Shown here piece by piece: positions 15,584 to 27,560 of a stretch of DNA of 64,000 nt. Location of the stretch: contig CAXKVV010000276.1 of NCBI GenBank assembly GCA_964058805.1, positions 62,001-126,000 of the forward strand, written 5' to 3'. How positions within the stretch are numbered: position 1 is the first letter of the stretch; the number at the start of each line of letters is the position of its first letter. A program made the position numbers and the translations under genes. This DNA is from Schoenoplectus triqueter (lineage: Eukaryota; Streptophyta; Magnoliopsida; Poales; Cyperaceae). The notes beneath the pieces were generated by a model. It was not told the DNA's origin, made no database searches, and worked only from the letters and a program-made list of their open reading frames with translations.

Positions 15584-15827
15584 AATATCCTCTTCTCATG
15601 ATGATTGGAAATCCTTTTTGGTGTTTGTCATTGTTTGTGACCTTTTGTTTTCCTTTGCCTTTGTCTGTTTTATTGCGTGAGTACTCTTTAATCTTTGTAC
15701 AATACTCATCAATTTTTCTTTGTATTTCCTCGAGAGTAAGATCTCTTACAGGTGAGGATGGAGAGGGTGATACTGTGTTGTGGTCTCCCAATGTGCCCTG
15801 TCTTAGGTCTGAGCTGCTTGTGCTCAT
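15584..15827 (-). pseudogene. Reading frame fragment cut by the CACTA terminus
   Basis: A minus-strand frame starts at 15827 (MSTSSSDLRQG). It runs through a Ser/Pro-rich stretch, a short helical segment (LEEIQRKIDEYCTKIKEY) and a Lys-rich tail, then passes directly into the CACTA end at 15583 and continues as transposon-derived residues to 15360. The codon pattern up to the junction looks protein-like. I do not recognise the family. A decayed coding-like stretch on the same strand at about 16175-16025 (KFDDKLLALFKHVPVN, then an in-frame stop) may belong to the same dead gene. It could instead be a transposon-carried frame. Confidence 0.4.
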
Positions 15828-15859
15828 TGTTTCTTGTTTCTGTAAATTTTTTAATTAAG

Positions 15860-18087
15860 TGAGATGCATTATTTATGGCAATTAAAACTTGTGCAAACTA
15901 TAATTTTGATTGTGTTTGTCTATAAGGTTTATCCTAGTTTGGTATATAAAACAATTTGTTATATATATGTGTGTTTAGCATAATACAAATTTAAGGTAGA
16001 ATTTTTGCTTAACGCAATACTATATATTCAGTTCTATAAAGATTTTCAAGGGCATCTGATAACCAAGAAAATTCACTATGTACACTCTCTGACCATCTCT
16101 AATGCTCTTCTCTATTAACCGGAACATGTTTAAACAATGCAAGAAGTTTATCATCAAACTTCAAACTATTTTCTATTAAAGAATCTAAATATCACTTTTT
16201 GTCTCAACTCTTGTGTATATGAATGTGTTGTTTACAAATGTTTGGGGTTCAGTTTCTGACTTTCTGGTCCAAAGGCACCGCTGAAAAAAATGTTACACTT
16301 GAAGTTGAAGTATCATTTAAACTGTGCACTTCTAAATTTGCTGGGTATAATCATACAATATATGTAATTTGGCAAGCATATCTTGATCATTTTTTTGTTC
16401 ATAGGAATTTGTACTATTTATTGCCATCTGAAGTTGTTGGTTCACTGCCTGTTAATATTCTCCTGGACCCATTTCAGGTGATGAGATATTAAAAGCTCAT
16501 CAGATGCTCTAAATATATGACAAACATATATAATAATATTGAGATGAAAACTTCTAAAAGAGACTTTTCTCAAAACAAAAAATAAAAGAAACTGCTAAAA
16601 GAGACAGAGATGAAACCTTTTGAGGTATAAAACTCGGTGCTTGAAGTACACGGAACTTGCGAAGGTTTCTCCACGGTGCTCGTAATACAGGCAACATGTA
16701 AACTTTTAGTTGCTAAGGACTAATGCTTGTAAACGATTTGCTTTTCTGATGAAATAGATTGCAGGACCACGATACTGTTTAAATAGGAAGAGTCTGAGAA
16801 TACATACATGCATTAATCAAATGCCAGTTGGCTAATTAGGATGCACAGAGCCACAGAGGGAGAAAAATGAGTTTATCTCATTAAAAAGGCGTCAACAAAT
16901 TCTTACTGGATTTGAGTTTTGTGCATTGTATTCCTTCCCCATATCTAAATATTAAGACTTTTGTCATCACTTTCCTTCTGGTTATGTTGCAATTTTGATT
17001 TTTCTTATTGTTTATTTTTCTTTTACCATATCTGTGTGTCTTAATCCATTTATTGTCAATCTAATATTGTTGCCACATTAAACAATAACATTCCCATAAC
17101 AATCTTCAATGTATTTCAATATCAGCTTTCTGCTATAAACCAAGCAAGCACCCCTCCGTCCTGTTTTACCATTTTTGTTTGTTTCTCTTTAGGCAAACAT
17201 GATGCAATTTAGTAGCAAGGTTTCAAAAGCCCATATTTTGCATATTACATAATCCAAATAGATAGACTAGCCCAACAACATAATTTACTGTCGCCCACAT
17301 ACCCGGCCTCAGGTGCATTGCATTACTTTATGATATTTTTAGACTAAGTTAGAAGATTTCTAATTTACAAAAATGACGGCAAGATGAACCCAATACCAGA
17401 GCTAACTTAGTCTCGTCTCCAGGAGCCCAATAAGGTTTTCGGTTATAGGCATATATATCTTATCATTTTGGTTATTGGTTTTAATAAAGATTAATAATGT
17501 TTTCCACGAGGCACATTACAAAGTTTTGTCTCACTTATATTCCAGTCGAATACATCTTTAAGGCAAACAAAAACTTTTCTTTAATCTAGCACCAAAGATA
17601 TTGCTAGCTTTTTATAGGAAATCTCCGGTTGGAAATTCGAATGTAATTCATCTATAGACAAAGTTATATTGTTTAGACTCTCATTTTCATCTAAAAGGAA
17701 AAAAAAAATAAAAAGAAGGTTGTTCCAGACTTCATCCTTAACCTTATGATATGACATTCCTTCAGGGAGGAACTAAAAATTATTGTCCATTTTCACTTAG
17801 CGGATCCTCCCATGAAACATTTTTTCTTGTGTTCCTTCAATTAAAAATATTTCAATTGAAACTTTCTTTGCTCATTTTCAGTTCGACAATAAAATTAAGA
17901 AGGCATACTATTTATGTAAAGCTATGTAATCATAAGATTTTTTATTTGGTTAAAGAAATGAGAGAATAAGAAGAATATTTATGTCATATATATTAAATAA
18001 AATATATAATGTTTATAATGATCCAACAATAATAATTATTGTTTTGATGATGATAATGAATATGATGTTGTCAATTATTATTACTAT
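15860..18087. other. Intergenic DNA, no confident gene
   Basis: An 89-codon plus-strand frame at 16223-16492 has no recognisable motif or splice context. Otherwise the region is AT-rich and featureless to me, apart from the coding-like remnant near 16025-16175 noted with the preceding entry. Confidence 0.35.
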
Positions 18088-18096
18088 ATAATAAAA

Positions 18097-18479
18097 GAGT
18101 TGGGATACAGAGCTAAGCATATCACAAATGGTCTTGTGCTACGGATTATTTTTCATTTTAAAATTTTAAATGGTTGATCTGACTGCTCAAAATAATATTC
18201 ATATGAAAATCTAATTGTAGAAAAAAAAAATTGTATTTTTTAGATAGCTAAAAAGTCACTATATTTTAAGTACTATGAGTCATTTAACAGAAATGATTTT
18301 CTAACTATCTAAAAAAATAAAAAATTCTAAAAAAACATAAATTTGGTCTATAGTTAGATTTTTTTATAGAAATTATTTTGGACCGTCAGATTAAGTATTT
18401 AAACTTCAAAAATGAAGAAATATCTTATTTTTATAGCACACAAGCCATCTGTACTACGCGTAGTATTGTAACCCGACTC
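18097..18479. mobile_element. MULE-type MITE, 383 bp
   Basis: Imperfect terminal inverted repeats extend more than 100 bp: GAGTTGGGATACA at the left, GAGTCGGGTTACA at the right on the opposite strand. The element is flanked by a perfect 9-bp direct repeat ATAATAAAA (18088-18096 and 18480-18488). Long inverted repeats plus a 9-bp duplication indicate a MULE derivative. No coding capacity. Confidence 0.8.
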
Positions 18480-18488
18480 ATAATAAAA

Positions 18489-19467
18489 TTATTATAATAA
18501 TAAATCATTATGATAATAAATAGTTCATGCTAATTATCATACAGTATCTGTTAATAGATTATAACAGTAAACAAAATGGTAGTAATAATTATATGATAAT
18601 ATAAAAGTAATCATAATATTAACGTAAAATAATTAATTATTATGATATCAATATTTATAATTGTATAAAATAATAGAATATATTTGAGGGTATAACCCTC
18701 ATCTTTTTTTCTCAAAAAAATAAATAATAGAATATAATAACATGATCGAATAGTTACGATATAAAATTAATTATGAAGAAGACGAATAATTACAATACAT
18801 GCGTAACTCGCAATACATAAAGTCGAAACACATACATGGCAAATAATGAGGAGTGAAAAGAACAAAGCATGTGTTCGATACGCATACGAGAAAAGAGTTT
18901 AGATGCTACAGGACAGAAATATCATTAGACGCACGACAAAAGTATAGATATGAAAATGAGGATTCCGTCTATGGCATAGACATTTTTAACATGGTTTTGA
19001 AATCGGGATCAGAAACGAATAGGTAAATTGGTTGTGAAATTGGAATCGGATGAGTCTGGTCAGAATGGACTGAATCGGATCACAAACTCAGATTTAAAAA
19101 AAAATACTATATTTACTCATTTAAAAATAAAAAATATATAAAATAACTAATTCGTTTATATTTTTTTGACAAAAAGTATTATACTATTATAAGTCACTAA
19201 CATAATATATTGAAGCATTGAAAATTAATAAGAATATCAAATAATAAATAACTATAAAATGCGATGTCAAATCAAAAAAAATAATTACATAGTATAGGAA
19301 TGAAACATATAATATTAATAACAAATATAAGAATAATAAAATAATGATAATTATAATATATTTTGCATGGATAATGTGATGTAAGAAATAAATTTTTAGA
19401 ATTGTTTATATAACTTAAAATCTGATTCTTTAATTTTGTTAAACATTGTAATCTGATTCTTATGAAA
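18489..19467. other. AT-rich intergenic DNA
   Basis: Long runs of A/T and ATA-type low complexity. No gene or bounded repeat could be supported. Confidence 0.4.
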
Positions 19468-19690
19468 AACCCGTTGTAAAACACTATTTACAGCGGTTTT
19501 TAACTATAAAACCGCTGTAAATAGAGTTTTGCGGCGGTTTTTATATAAGAACCGCTGTTAACAGGGTTTTGCAGCGGTTTTTTTCCACAAGAACCGCCGT
19601 AAACGATTTGCAGCGCTCCCAATAACAGCAGTTGTACAATCACTGTTAACTGGAGAAAATAACCGTTGTAAAAACTCTTTTGTGGTGTAG
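19468..19690 (-). mobile_element. Second CACTA terminus with AACCGCTGTAAA subterminal repeats
   Basis: On the minus strand the end reads CACTACACCACAAAAG from about 19690. Inward are repeated AACCGCTGTAAA / TTTGCAGCGGTT units in both orientations over about 200 bp, as expected for a CACTA subterminal region. No partner terminus was found to the left, so the element is probably truncated. Confidence 0.65.
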
Positions 19691-19857
19691 TGTATAGTGG
19701 GATTAGACTTAAAATTTCTAAAACTATTTGGGATCTTTTAATACCACTTAAGATTAAAATTTTCTTCTAATTTGTAATTCATAATAAAATTTTCACTAAA
19801 TTAAATTTGTACACATGCATTTTATATCCTGAGATAATATTCTAAACTATGCATGGG

Positions 19858-19990
19858 GATTAAGCTTGGTTAGGTGATTATAGTGCAAGTCACAACCTTA
19901 AGTTTTGCTGAGGGTTCAAGTTCTAATGCTGCATCGGGCTCCAGCCCAATGCAACGGTTTGTAGCCTTTTTATTTTACATTCGTGATTAT
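19858..19990 (+). repeat. Possible tRNA-derived SINE fragment
   Basis: An A-box-like stretch (GCTTGGTTAGGTGATT) is followed about 45 bases later by a B-box-like GAGGGTTCAAGTTCT, the spacing of a Pol III internal promoter. It has no cloverleaf. Weak evidence: no target duplication or poly(A) tail was identified. Confidence 0.35.
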
Positions 19991-20305
19991 CATCGCAAAT
20001 AATGTAGTTTTGCTTAGCTTTATGTTTCTCACAATTAAATGAAGTTGTACTGCTTTATTGTTAGTTGTTAAATATCTAGAGATGATTTAACGCTTATGTA
20101 CTGTATATATGAGTGGCTGTTTATTAACACATGCAGCAAAAAAGTAACAAATGATATTACGAAAATTTTATCAGTATGGACAGGACGTGCTAATAATTTG
20201 CCATGTGCTCTTTTGATAGACTATATATGGCTGTGGATTGGTTATGTGCGTGCTAGGGCCCCAGATTAGTAATTTGTATATTAAAATTTACACACAAATA
20301 TCAAT

Positions 20306-20377
20306 GCCGTCCTAGCTCAGTGGTAGAGCGCGTGGCTTTTAACCACGTGGTCGTGGGTTCGATCCCCACGGACGGCG
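20306..20377 (+). tRNA. tRNA-Lys (anticodon UUU)
   Basis: A complete 72-nt cloverleaf: acceptor stem GCCGTCC/GGACGGC fully paired, D-arm GCTC/GAGC, anticodon stem CGTGG/CCACG around loop CTTTTAA (anticodon TTT), T-arm GTGGG/CCCAC with TTCGATC, and discriminator G. No intron. CAA lies just upstream (20302-20304), as usual for plant Pol III genes, and downstream T-runs can terminate Pol III. It matches neither the chloroplast nor the mitochondrial trnK pattern I know, so it is a nuclear gene and appears functional. Confidence 0.95.
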
Positions 20378-20768
20378 AACAAATTTTGCTTTTTCCCTTA
20401 TAATTTTTATTAATATCTTGATTGCAGTGGGGAAATTTACTTAATTACTTTCAATAAAATATTCTGCTCAAATGTGATAGAGAAAATATTTGTTAATTCT
20501 TTGATTGGGTTGCTTGGTATGTAATAAATTTACTTTCATTAGAATATTCTCCACAAATGTTATTAGGAGTCAAAGAGTGAATGAAATATATATATAATCT
20601 AGTGGAAAAGGGAAATCGCAGATTAAAATTTGAATAAAAATTTTCTTATAGATATTTAAAAGCTGGAATTTAGACTCTCCATCTAGAAGAGAATTTTTAG
20701 GTAGTCAAAGAGTTTGTTGATGGGTATAATAAGTAGCTAGAAAAAAAAAATTATACATTCCGTCTTAT

Positions 20769-21780
20769 TACTACAACAGAAATGACCTTTGAACATTTTG
20801 GTAACGATTATAAATAAAAATCATCACTGAAAAGTGTGTTTTTTAGATATTTTTTCGGCATAACTTTTAGTTACTTTTTTTAAATCATTATTAAATATAA
20901 AAGATCAATAACGATTATTGTTTAACAACCGTTACTGATTATTTCTAGGTTGTCTTTGTTGTTTGTTCTATTTTCTACTAATGACATTTGTTCTCACGGA
21001 TTGTGAGATATTTTTATCTCACCGTTCGTTCATCCTAATCCAACGATCTAAAAATTAAAATTTAAAAACTAAATTCCACATATTACCAACCTATTTTCAT
21101 CTATTTTCATATATAAAAGGAGATATGAGAGAGATCAGATAGAAGAAATAAAAATCGAAATCCGACCATCTCAACTTCAAACGGTCATAACTTTTGATAG
21201 AAAACTCCGATTAAGGTATGCTATTTGGCAACAAAAAGCTCACAACGATTTCTACAGAGTTTTCATATTATTGCATGAGCAAGATAAGTATTATTGAGTA
21301 AATATTTTTTTCATTTGATGAATAATTATATATTTTTATATTAATTATTGAATGAATAAATAATATGTTATATTGTTGTTCTTTTGTTATTCAATCTCTT
21401 TTCTTTCAATATTTTAGTTTAAGAACGTTAATAAAAAAATTTAGTTTTATTTAAAAAAATAGTAATAGTTATTTAATAATGACAGTTAGCAAAAGTGTTT
21501 AAAAAATAAAAATAATAAAAAATTAGTTTCAGTAACGATTATTTTGAATAAACTGTTAGAAAAGTGTTTAAAAAAATCAGTTTCAGTAACGATTTTTGTT
21601 AACAACCGTTACTTATTCCAATAGTTTCAGTAATGGTTTTTTATTAAACTGTTACTGAATGTTAACAATGCGCAACACAATTTAATAACGGTTCTTATAA
21701 GTTTTAGTAACCCCCATTCAATAACGGCTCATGAACCGTTATTAAACGATAAAAACTGAATGTTTTTTTTTGCTGTAGTG
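20769..21780. mobile_element. Non-autonomous CACTA element, 1,012 bp
   Basis: The left end reads TACTACAACAGAAA (first base C mutated to T). The right end, read on the other strand, is CACTACAGCAAAAA. The 3-bp duplication TAT flanks it (20766-20768 and 21781-21783), the CACTA signature. Subterminal repeats of the type GTAACGATT/AACCGTTACTG recur near both ends in both orientations. No transposase coding visible. Confidence 0.8.
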
Positions 21781-21783
21781 TAT

Positions 21784-22322
21784 TTAACAAGAATAAATTA
21801 ATAAACATGTAAAGAGCACAAGTTTGAAGTGATCATCAGCAATTTCTAGTGATTTTTTTGTAATGTAGTTCAAATTGATTAATTAAAAACAAAACAGGCG
21901 TGCAAAAAATACATGATTTTTGTGCCATTTTAGTAATCGATAATGATAATATGGTAAATGCAATCAAATTGATTAAAAATATAAACAAATGCGTCATCAA
22001 TGAATTTTTGAAGATGTTATGTAAAGTATTGAATATAACTATTTATTTTTTGCATTAATAAATTATGATAGTTTAATAGAACAATTAGTTACACAGTATA
22101 TGCTCGCCAGAAACATAAACACGTCTTTTTTTCTTTTCTTTTCGTTAACCTTTGTAGATAATGCACCTCCAAATTAAAACTCTAGTTCGGTCCTTATTGA
22201 TATATATATTTTTGTTTGACCTCTCTTTATCAAACATTTTGAAATCTAAAGATTTATTGCATGTTTTATGGAGGGCAATTGTGTCAATTTATACATGAAT
22301 TCTGAAGGGGAGGAGACATTTA
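21784..22322. other. Unassigned AT-rich DNA
   Basis: No gene or repeat boundary that I can support. Confidence 0.4.
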
Positions 22323-22463
22323 GTGCATGTTCGGCCGACGAGTTGGAATGGGAATGGGAATGGGTAGAGATTTTGAACTAAATTTTATTGTGCATGTGGG
22401 AAAAAATTCACTTAAACTCAATTTTTTTTCCAACACGCACAATAACGGCGCAGAACGGGCTCT
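22323..22463. mobile_element. Small Tourist/Harbinger-like MITE
   Basis: The ends are inverted (GTGCATGTTCGGCCGACG at the left; opposite strand at the right AGAGCCCGTTCTGCGCCG) with TTA at both borders. The interior has GGGAAT repeats (22346-22368). This fits PIF/Harbinger-type MITEs. The inverted repeats are imperfect. Confidence 0.5.
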
Positions 22464-23106
22464 TAAAGGTTAATTTCTATGTCTGCAATCAGATTTCAGA
22501 ACTACAATTTACAAAGGCAGGGTACTTGATGTATAAAGCTAAACTGTGTTCGTATTGACTAACAATATTGTTAGATTGTTTAAGCCAAACATAATAAAAG
22601 ATAAGATTGAGCTAATTTATAAATCTGGAACAAATCCGCTAGCCACTTCCCAATTTCATTAGTTGTTTTGAACGAAGGGCGGGACGAAATGAAACTGTAC
22701 TAAGGTTAGGATCGATGCAAATATAAAAAATGAAAATCAACTTGAATCAGACCGAAGCAAGAAAAAACGAAGGAACTAAAACTTTTTTTTATCATTTGTG
22801 GAAGCAAATATTTGTTATACATGAATTCATTAATTCTTCCGGAATTCAAAATGTAACTCTAATTATAGTAATTTTCCATGATTATATTATAACTTATAAA
22901 GTAAAAATTAGATGCAAAAAAAAAAAACAGTCTGAAGGATGCACATTTTCATCTTTAATTTTTAGAGCCTCATTCCATACTCTTGTCATGTCCTCATGCA
23001 ACACTCATAACCTAACTCAGCAAATAGCGATTAGGTGAATCACACCTCCATTAAACCTGATTTAGGTTACTCATGCAATTTTCATGTTCTCCTCCTCAAA
23101 CTACAA

Positions 23107-23115
23107 CTATAAATT
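23107..23115 (+). promoter_or_regulatory. LTP TATA box
   Basis: CTATAAATT about 100 bp upstream of the LTP start codon, predicting a leader of about 70 nt. Confidence 0.6.
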
Positions 23116-23210
23116 GTTCATATCACCAAGCCATCTCACAAACACATTTCATACATACACATATATATACCTTCAATTGAAAGTATTGCCATTCACTAAC
23201 ACCAAAGAAA

Positions 23211-23709
23211 ATGGCTGCCACCAAGCTCGGTGCTCTTGCCTTGGTCGTTCTTTTCCTCTGCCTGTCAGGCCAATACCAGACTGCCTCAGCTGCTGACACT
23301 TGCTCGACCCAACTTGCCAGCCTAGTCGCATGTGCTGCATCCGTTGTGCCGGGATCTTCCGTGGGTCCACCAACCAAGCAATGCTGCACTGCTCTGCAAG
23401 GTGTCAGCCATGAGTGTGCATGCAACACCCTCAAGATCATCAACAGCCTCCCGACTAAGTGCGGCCAAAACGCCGTCACATGCTGTAAGCCTATTGTTTC
23501 TCCGTTCCTGTTATTTATTCCATTTTGTTTTTGTAAAAAAAAGGAGAATATTTCAAGTTATACATGATGAGCATAATTAATAGGCTGTCATAAAAAAGTG
23601 ACTTGCTAGATAATCATTATTGATCAATGATTTTTGGGTTGATTTAATTTCCATTGATTTTAGGAATTTCTGACTTATTTACTATTTCTTCACATCTTTA
23701 GCAGCTTAA
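23211..23709 (+). CDS. Type III non-specific lipid-transfer protein (secreted)
   Basis: Exons 23211-23484 and 23702-23709 give 93 codons. Donor GTAAGC is at 23485; the acceptor is TTTAG ending at 23701. Using the CAG three bases later would give 92 codons. Residues 1-27 are a signal peptide ending TASA, then the mature domain starts ADTC. Cysteines at 31, 41, 58, 59, 69, 71, 84 and 91 have spacing C-X9-C-X16-CC-X9-C-X-C-X12-C-X6-C, exactly the published type III nsLTP pattern. Known family members are short, expressed mainly in the anther tapetum, secreted to the locule and incorporated in pollen exine; that role here is inferred. The last cysteine falls one codon before the intron, so the second exon adds only Ser-Ala (or Ser). 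Reading through the intron would add a ninth cysteine and a spurious tail. The gene looks intact. Confidence 0.93.
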
Positions 23710-23837
23710 GAGAAGAACCCAGCCTCCAAAGAGTCTTCTATAAGGATACTGTTTTTCTTTGTTGAGTTATGTTTTCATTGACGCAATATACATGGAGTTG
23801 AACTCAATTGTTCTTTGAACTCAATTGAATCAAATTA

Positions 23838-23843
23838 ATAAAA
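23838..23843 (+). terminator. LTP polyadenylation signal
   Basis: AATAAA about 130 bp after the stop codon, followed by a T/G-rich stretch. Confidence 0.55.
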
Positions 23844-24369
23844 TTTGTTACTGACTTCAATGTCTTGCGCTTTGTGTTGTTGTTTTTTGCTCTATTTTGA
23901 ACTAGTCATTTGTAACGAAATGTTATCCACAATAAATAGTTTGGAAAAACATTAGCGATGTATATAGCGCAGCTGACCTGGACATTGGGTTGCTAAAAGA
24001 TTATAGTAAAAAAGAGTTGCACAGTTTATGGGTCAGTAAATGGTCACATTTCTAAGAAATATTGAATGATACAGTCATTAACACCACATGAATACATAAT
24101 AAATGGGGAAACTTGGTTATTTATCACTATAAATTTTCAAATTTAGAAAAATACCACTGCAAAATTTCAATTAAAAAGTCATTACAAATCTGATTTATTT
24201 TTAAAATAGTCATTATACCTATTTAAACATAATTGAAGAATTAGAAAATTTAAAAATATCAACAATACCCTTTTGCATAATTGTTTTGTTTTATTTATGA
24301 GACTCGGTTGATTCTGACCCTTTACTTCTCTTCGATGAAGATCTGTAAGAGATCCATTCTATTCATTTA

Positions 24370-24715
24370 GGGAAGGGATCGGTGGTTGATAATGGGTTAT
24401 TTTGACGATGGTTTCTAAATAAATATGAAAAATAGAAAAAAAAAGATATATGTGTTATTCTATTTATAAATTAATTGTCATTCAAATTTTATGTAATCTT
24501 ATTATTTTTTGATAGTCCATTAAAGATCATCAAACTTTCGTATAATTTATAACGATTTCAATTTAACGGTATTTAATAGAATATCAAATGATAATGAAAT
24601 TGAATGAAATTTAAATAATCATCTATCTATAAATATTTTTAAATTTTTAAATTTATTTCATACTTATTTGGAAGCCCATTCTCAAAATAACCCGTTGTCA
24701 ACCGATCTCAGCCTT
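24370..24715. mobile_element. Tourist-like MITE family A, copy 1 (346 bp)
   Basis: The left end reads GGGAAGGGATCGG..TTGATAATGGGTTATTTTGA. The right end, on the other strand, has GAGATCGGTTGACAACGGG then TTATTTTGAGAATGG. TTA borders both ends (24367-24369 and 24716-24718). It shares termini and internal sequence with copies at 30513, 42945, 45328 and 53337. The TTA duplication points to PIF/Harbinger (Tourist). Confidence 0.75.
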
Positions 24716-24718
24716 TTA

Positions 24719-25724
24719 TTTATCAGAATCGTCTTCTTCTTCTTTTGTTTCACTTTAACATTCAAAACCGTTTTGATTCGAACCTCACAGATCCATTCTA
24801 TTCATTGCTTTTCATTCGCTCGAACCAGTTGCGTCCATGGGATTGGCAGCCGATCAGAGGCTCGGAGTCGGAGCTAGCCATGGCGTGGCTTCAATGGCTC
24901 TGCTAGGCTAGGACGCAGCAGCTCAATATCTGAGAACTAGGGAACAACAATCATCTTCTTCCTTCATGCTGATGTTGGTGTGGTTACCTGCAGGCCTCTC
25001 CTCCTCCCTTAACATTTCTCTCCGCATCTGCCGTCTATGCACCGCCTCTCTTCTCTTAGCTCCGCCATTACCACATATATCGTCGCTTCTCAGTTCTGTT
25101 GTCGATGCCAAATACACTCGCCTCACACAACCAGAAGCTCTCCCTCTGCACAAACCTGATTTGTTCCTGCCTTCCGTGAACATTCCTGCCTGCCTCAAGT
25201 TTTAATTAAGGAATTTGATAAACAGTTTCAAATCAGAGGAGAGATGGTAAACTATTTGTCGAAGAGGAACTCTTAAGTTTTATGTCAAACCCCTCTCTTC
25301 TGTATCTCGTCAGATCTTTGTCGAAGTCGAGAAGTAGAGATCTGAATCCATCAGACAAATAGAAATGCATAGAGTATTGTTGGTATTTTTCAGAAATTTT
25401 AATTATTTAATTCTGATGAAATAGATATAATGATAATTTTATAAATAAATCAGATTTTTAATGATAAATTTCTAATTGATGTTTTTTTTCCAAATTTGAA
25501 ACTTTATAATTAATTTTCCCTAATAAATGTACATTATTAAATTGGACCCCATAAAATTAAATAATCTGGAAGTAGCCTGAAAAAGTTGTAAATCCTCTTT
25601 TACGGAATTTGAATGACGCAGGTGCTTCTCGGAAAGATCAGGAATTCAATCTCACTCTAAACATGGATCAATTCAGTTTTCTTTTATGCGAACAGCCAAA
25701 TTGCTCCCCATTTGCTCATATCTA
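24719..25724. other. Intergenic DNA with a CT-rich, GC-richer block (24730-25340)
   Basis: Open frames on both strands (plus 24966-25205, minus 25198-24923) shadow each other and show no domain. The block could be a decayed exon or leader, but I cannot assign it. AGATCCATTCTATTCATT occurs at 24351-24368 and about 24790-24807, flanking the MITE. Confidence 0.35.
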
Positions 25725-25892
25725 TTTTTTTGTAATTAATTATTAAAATAATTAGATTATTAAAAATAAGAGTGATAAAATATTATCTTTAAATTTACTG
25801 ACAATACATCACTGACAGTGACGCGGATGAAACATTTCACTGTCAGTGGCGTATTTGAGGAAACACGCTAATACTAGCGGCGTCTTTTGACA

Positions 25893-25900
25893 TTATAAAT
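25893..25900 (+). promoter_or_regulatory. TATA box of the MULE transposase
   Basis: TTATAAAT, followed by a CT-rich leader with repeated CTCATCTCAC, about 105 bp before the ATG at 26004. The palindromic repeats lie immediately upstream. Confidence 0.6.
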
Positions 25901-26003
25901 ACTAACCCTCCCGTCGCTCTCTTCATCTCACAAACAATCAAACTCTCTCACTCATCTCACGAAATATTTATTCAAATATCCAAAATTTTCATATTTCTTC
26001 AAA

Positions 26004-27560
26004 ATGAGATCTGATTTAAATTTTCATCCTACCGATGAAGAAAATTACACTGCAGAGGAACCGAGCAGTATTAGCTTTTCTGCCAAACCATGGTCAAACT
26101 GATTCATATTCAAATTAGGTTCAAAATATAATATCAAATTTTAGTCAAGGCGAATATTATTCGAACTATCCATATGATAGTAGCATTTATTGAAATCCAT
26201 ATTCATCTATTTACAATAATACTATAATTTACTAATAACTGAACACAACAGTTTAACCATGTCATATCTATAATTTTTTTTAGCGATAGTAATAATACTT
26301 ATTAAGAATAATTTTTTTAAAGATAACTATGATAATTTAGGTGATAATCTTAACTTAAATATTTTTTATGGTAATTTGAGTCTTGGTAGAACCGAAGAGA
26401 AAAGTACTATTGGTGGATGTGGTAATATTGATTTGACAGTATCAAAAGTCATTTTAATACCTGTAATGGAATATATTGATGATCAGGAGGAGAAAGATGA
26501 TCATGGTCCACAATATTAGAGTGAAGTAGAAACATGAGAGGATTACACTGAGCAATCTAATATTTCAAATGATGAATCTAAAAATGAGAAAATCCGAATA
26601 AGTGATACCACATAGTTTGAACAATTTTGAGATGTTTGACTGTTTAGCTGAAAATAAAATATTTACTTCTAAATCGGCTCTAAATTGGATAATTTATGAT
26701 TGGAGTGTTAGAAAAAATATTCAATGTTTGATACAAAAAAGTTATAAAACACGACTTGTTATGAAATACAAAGAAAAAAGTTGTCCTTAGAGACTATACA
26801 CTAGACCTGAAGAGGGCTTCACCATATGGAGGATCATTACAAATAAAAACCCCCACAACTATAGAAAATCACTAGAAGACCGCAAACACTTACAACTCAC
26901 ATTCAGTTTGATTTGCAAGATATGTTTGATAACATTTAAAGAAATGATCTCTCTTTAACAGTGTAACAAATCAATATGCTTATAGAAATGAGATATTTCG
27001 GTATTGCGCCAACGCATAATAAATTTTGGTGTGGTCGAGAAGGAGCAATCAAATAATTATTTGGCACTTGAGAATAATCATATGCATTGCTCTCATAAAT
27101 ATTATGGGCGATTGTTCAGACTACTCTAGGTACAAAATATAAAATATTGACGTGTAATATTTCAGATGACAATGTAAAAATGTTTAAATCCATAGTTTGA
27201 GCTTATAGACTGTGTATTGTAGCGTTCAAACATCTAAGATCCGTTATAATCATTGATGTTGGTGTCTTATCAGGCCATTATAAAGATAGATTATATATGG
27301 CGTTATTTCATAAAGAGATGACGAATGTTGAGGAAATAAAAAAAAAATGGCTGAATTTTTTTTTTAAAAGGTCGGAAGAAGATTAGAAAATGACGATAAA
27401 AAATCTCCTAATTTCGCTTCGTGGACACAAATTTATGATGGAGGACACCGATGAGGTATAATGACTAGCAATAGTTCGAAAACTCTGAATAATTTATTTA
27501 GAGTTAAGCGAATTTTATCGGCTGCGGCAATCTATTGTATTCAAAATATTAAAATATAAG
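26004..27560 (+). pseudogene. Decayed MuDR-like (MULE) transposase
   Basis: A first short frame at 26004-26102 (MRSDLNFHPTDEENY) ends at a stop. Further fragments follow with several stops. 26650-26950 has IFTSKSALNWIIYDWSVRKN, YKEKSCP, then RLYTRPEEGFTIWRI, matching the plant MuDR N-terminal domain (FxxKxxLxxAIxxY, CPWRLxA, GxWxI). 27225-27310 has AFKHLRSVIIIDVGVLSGHY, matching the MULE catalytic block (xFxxxRPVIxIDGxHLxGxY) with DG changed to DV. 27440-27540 has MTSNSSKTLNNLFRVKR, matching MTTNxAExxNxxxxxxR. The parts are collinear on the plus strand but not in one frame, so the gene is dead. Confidence 0.75.

Larger units (their letters stand above)
25725..27560 (+). mobile_element. MULE with palindromic subterminal repeats; left end plus decayed transposase
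   Basis: The left end (TTATTAAAAATAAGAGTGAT, 25761-25780) matches the terminal inverted repeats of the elements at 40208 and 59424. It is followed at 25807-25890 by three decayed copies of the CACTG-N-CAGTG palindrome shared with them. A TATA box (25893-25900), a CT-rich leader and a decayed MuDR-type transposase follow. I did not find the right terminal repeat, so the element is probably truncated or too decayed to see. Confidence 0.7.

Noticed and set aside
15532..15858. 108-codon plus-strand frame
   Set aside because: Antisense shadow of the minus-strand fragment and CACTA terminus.
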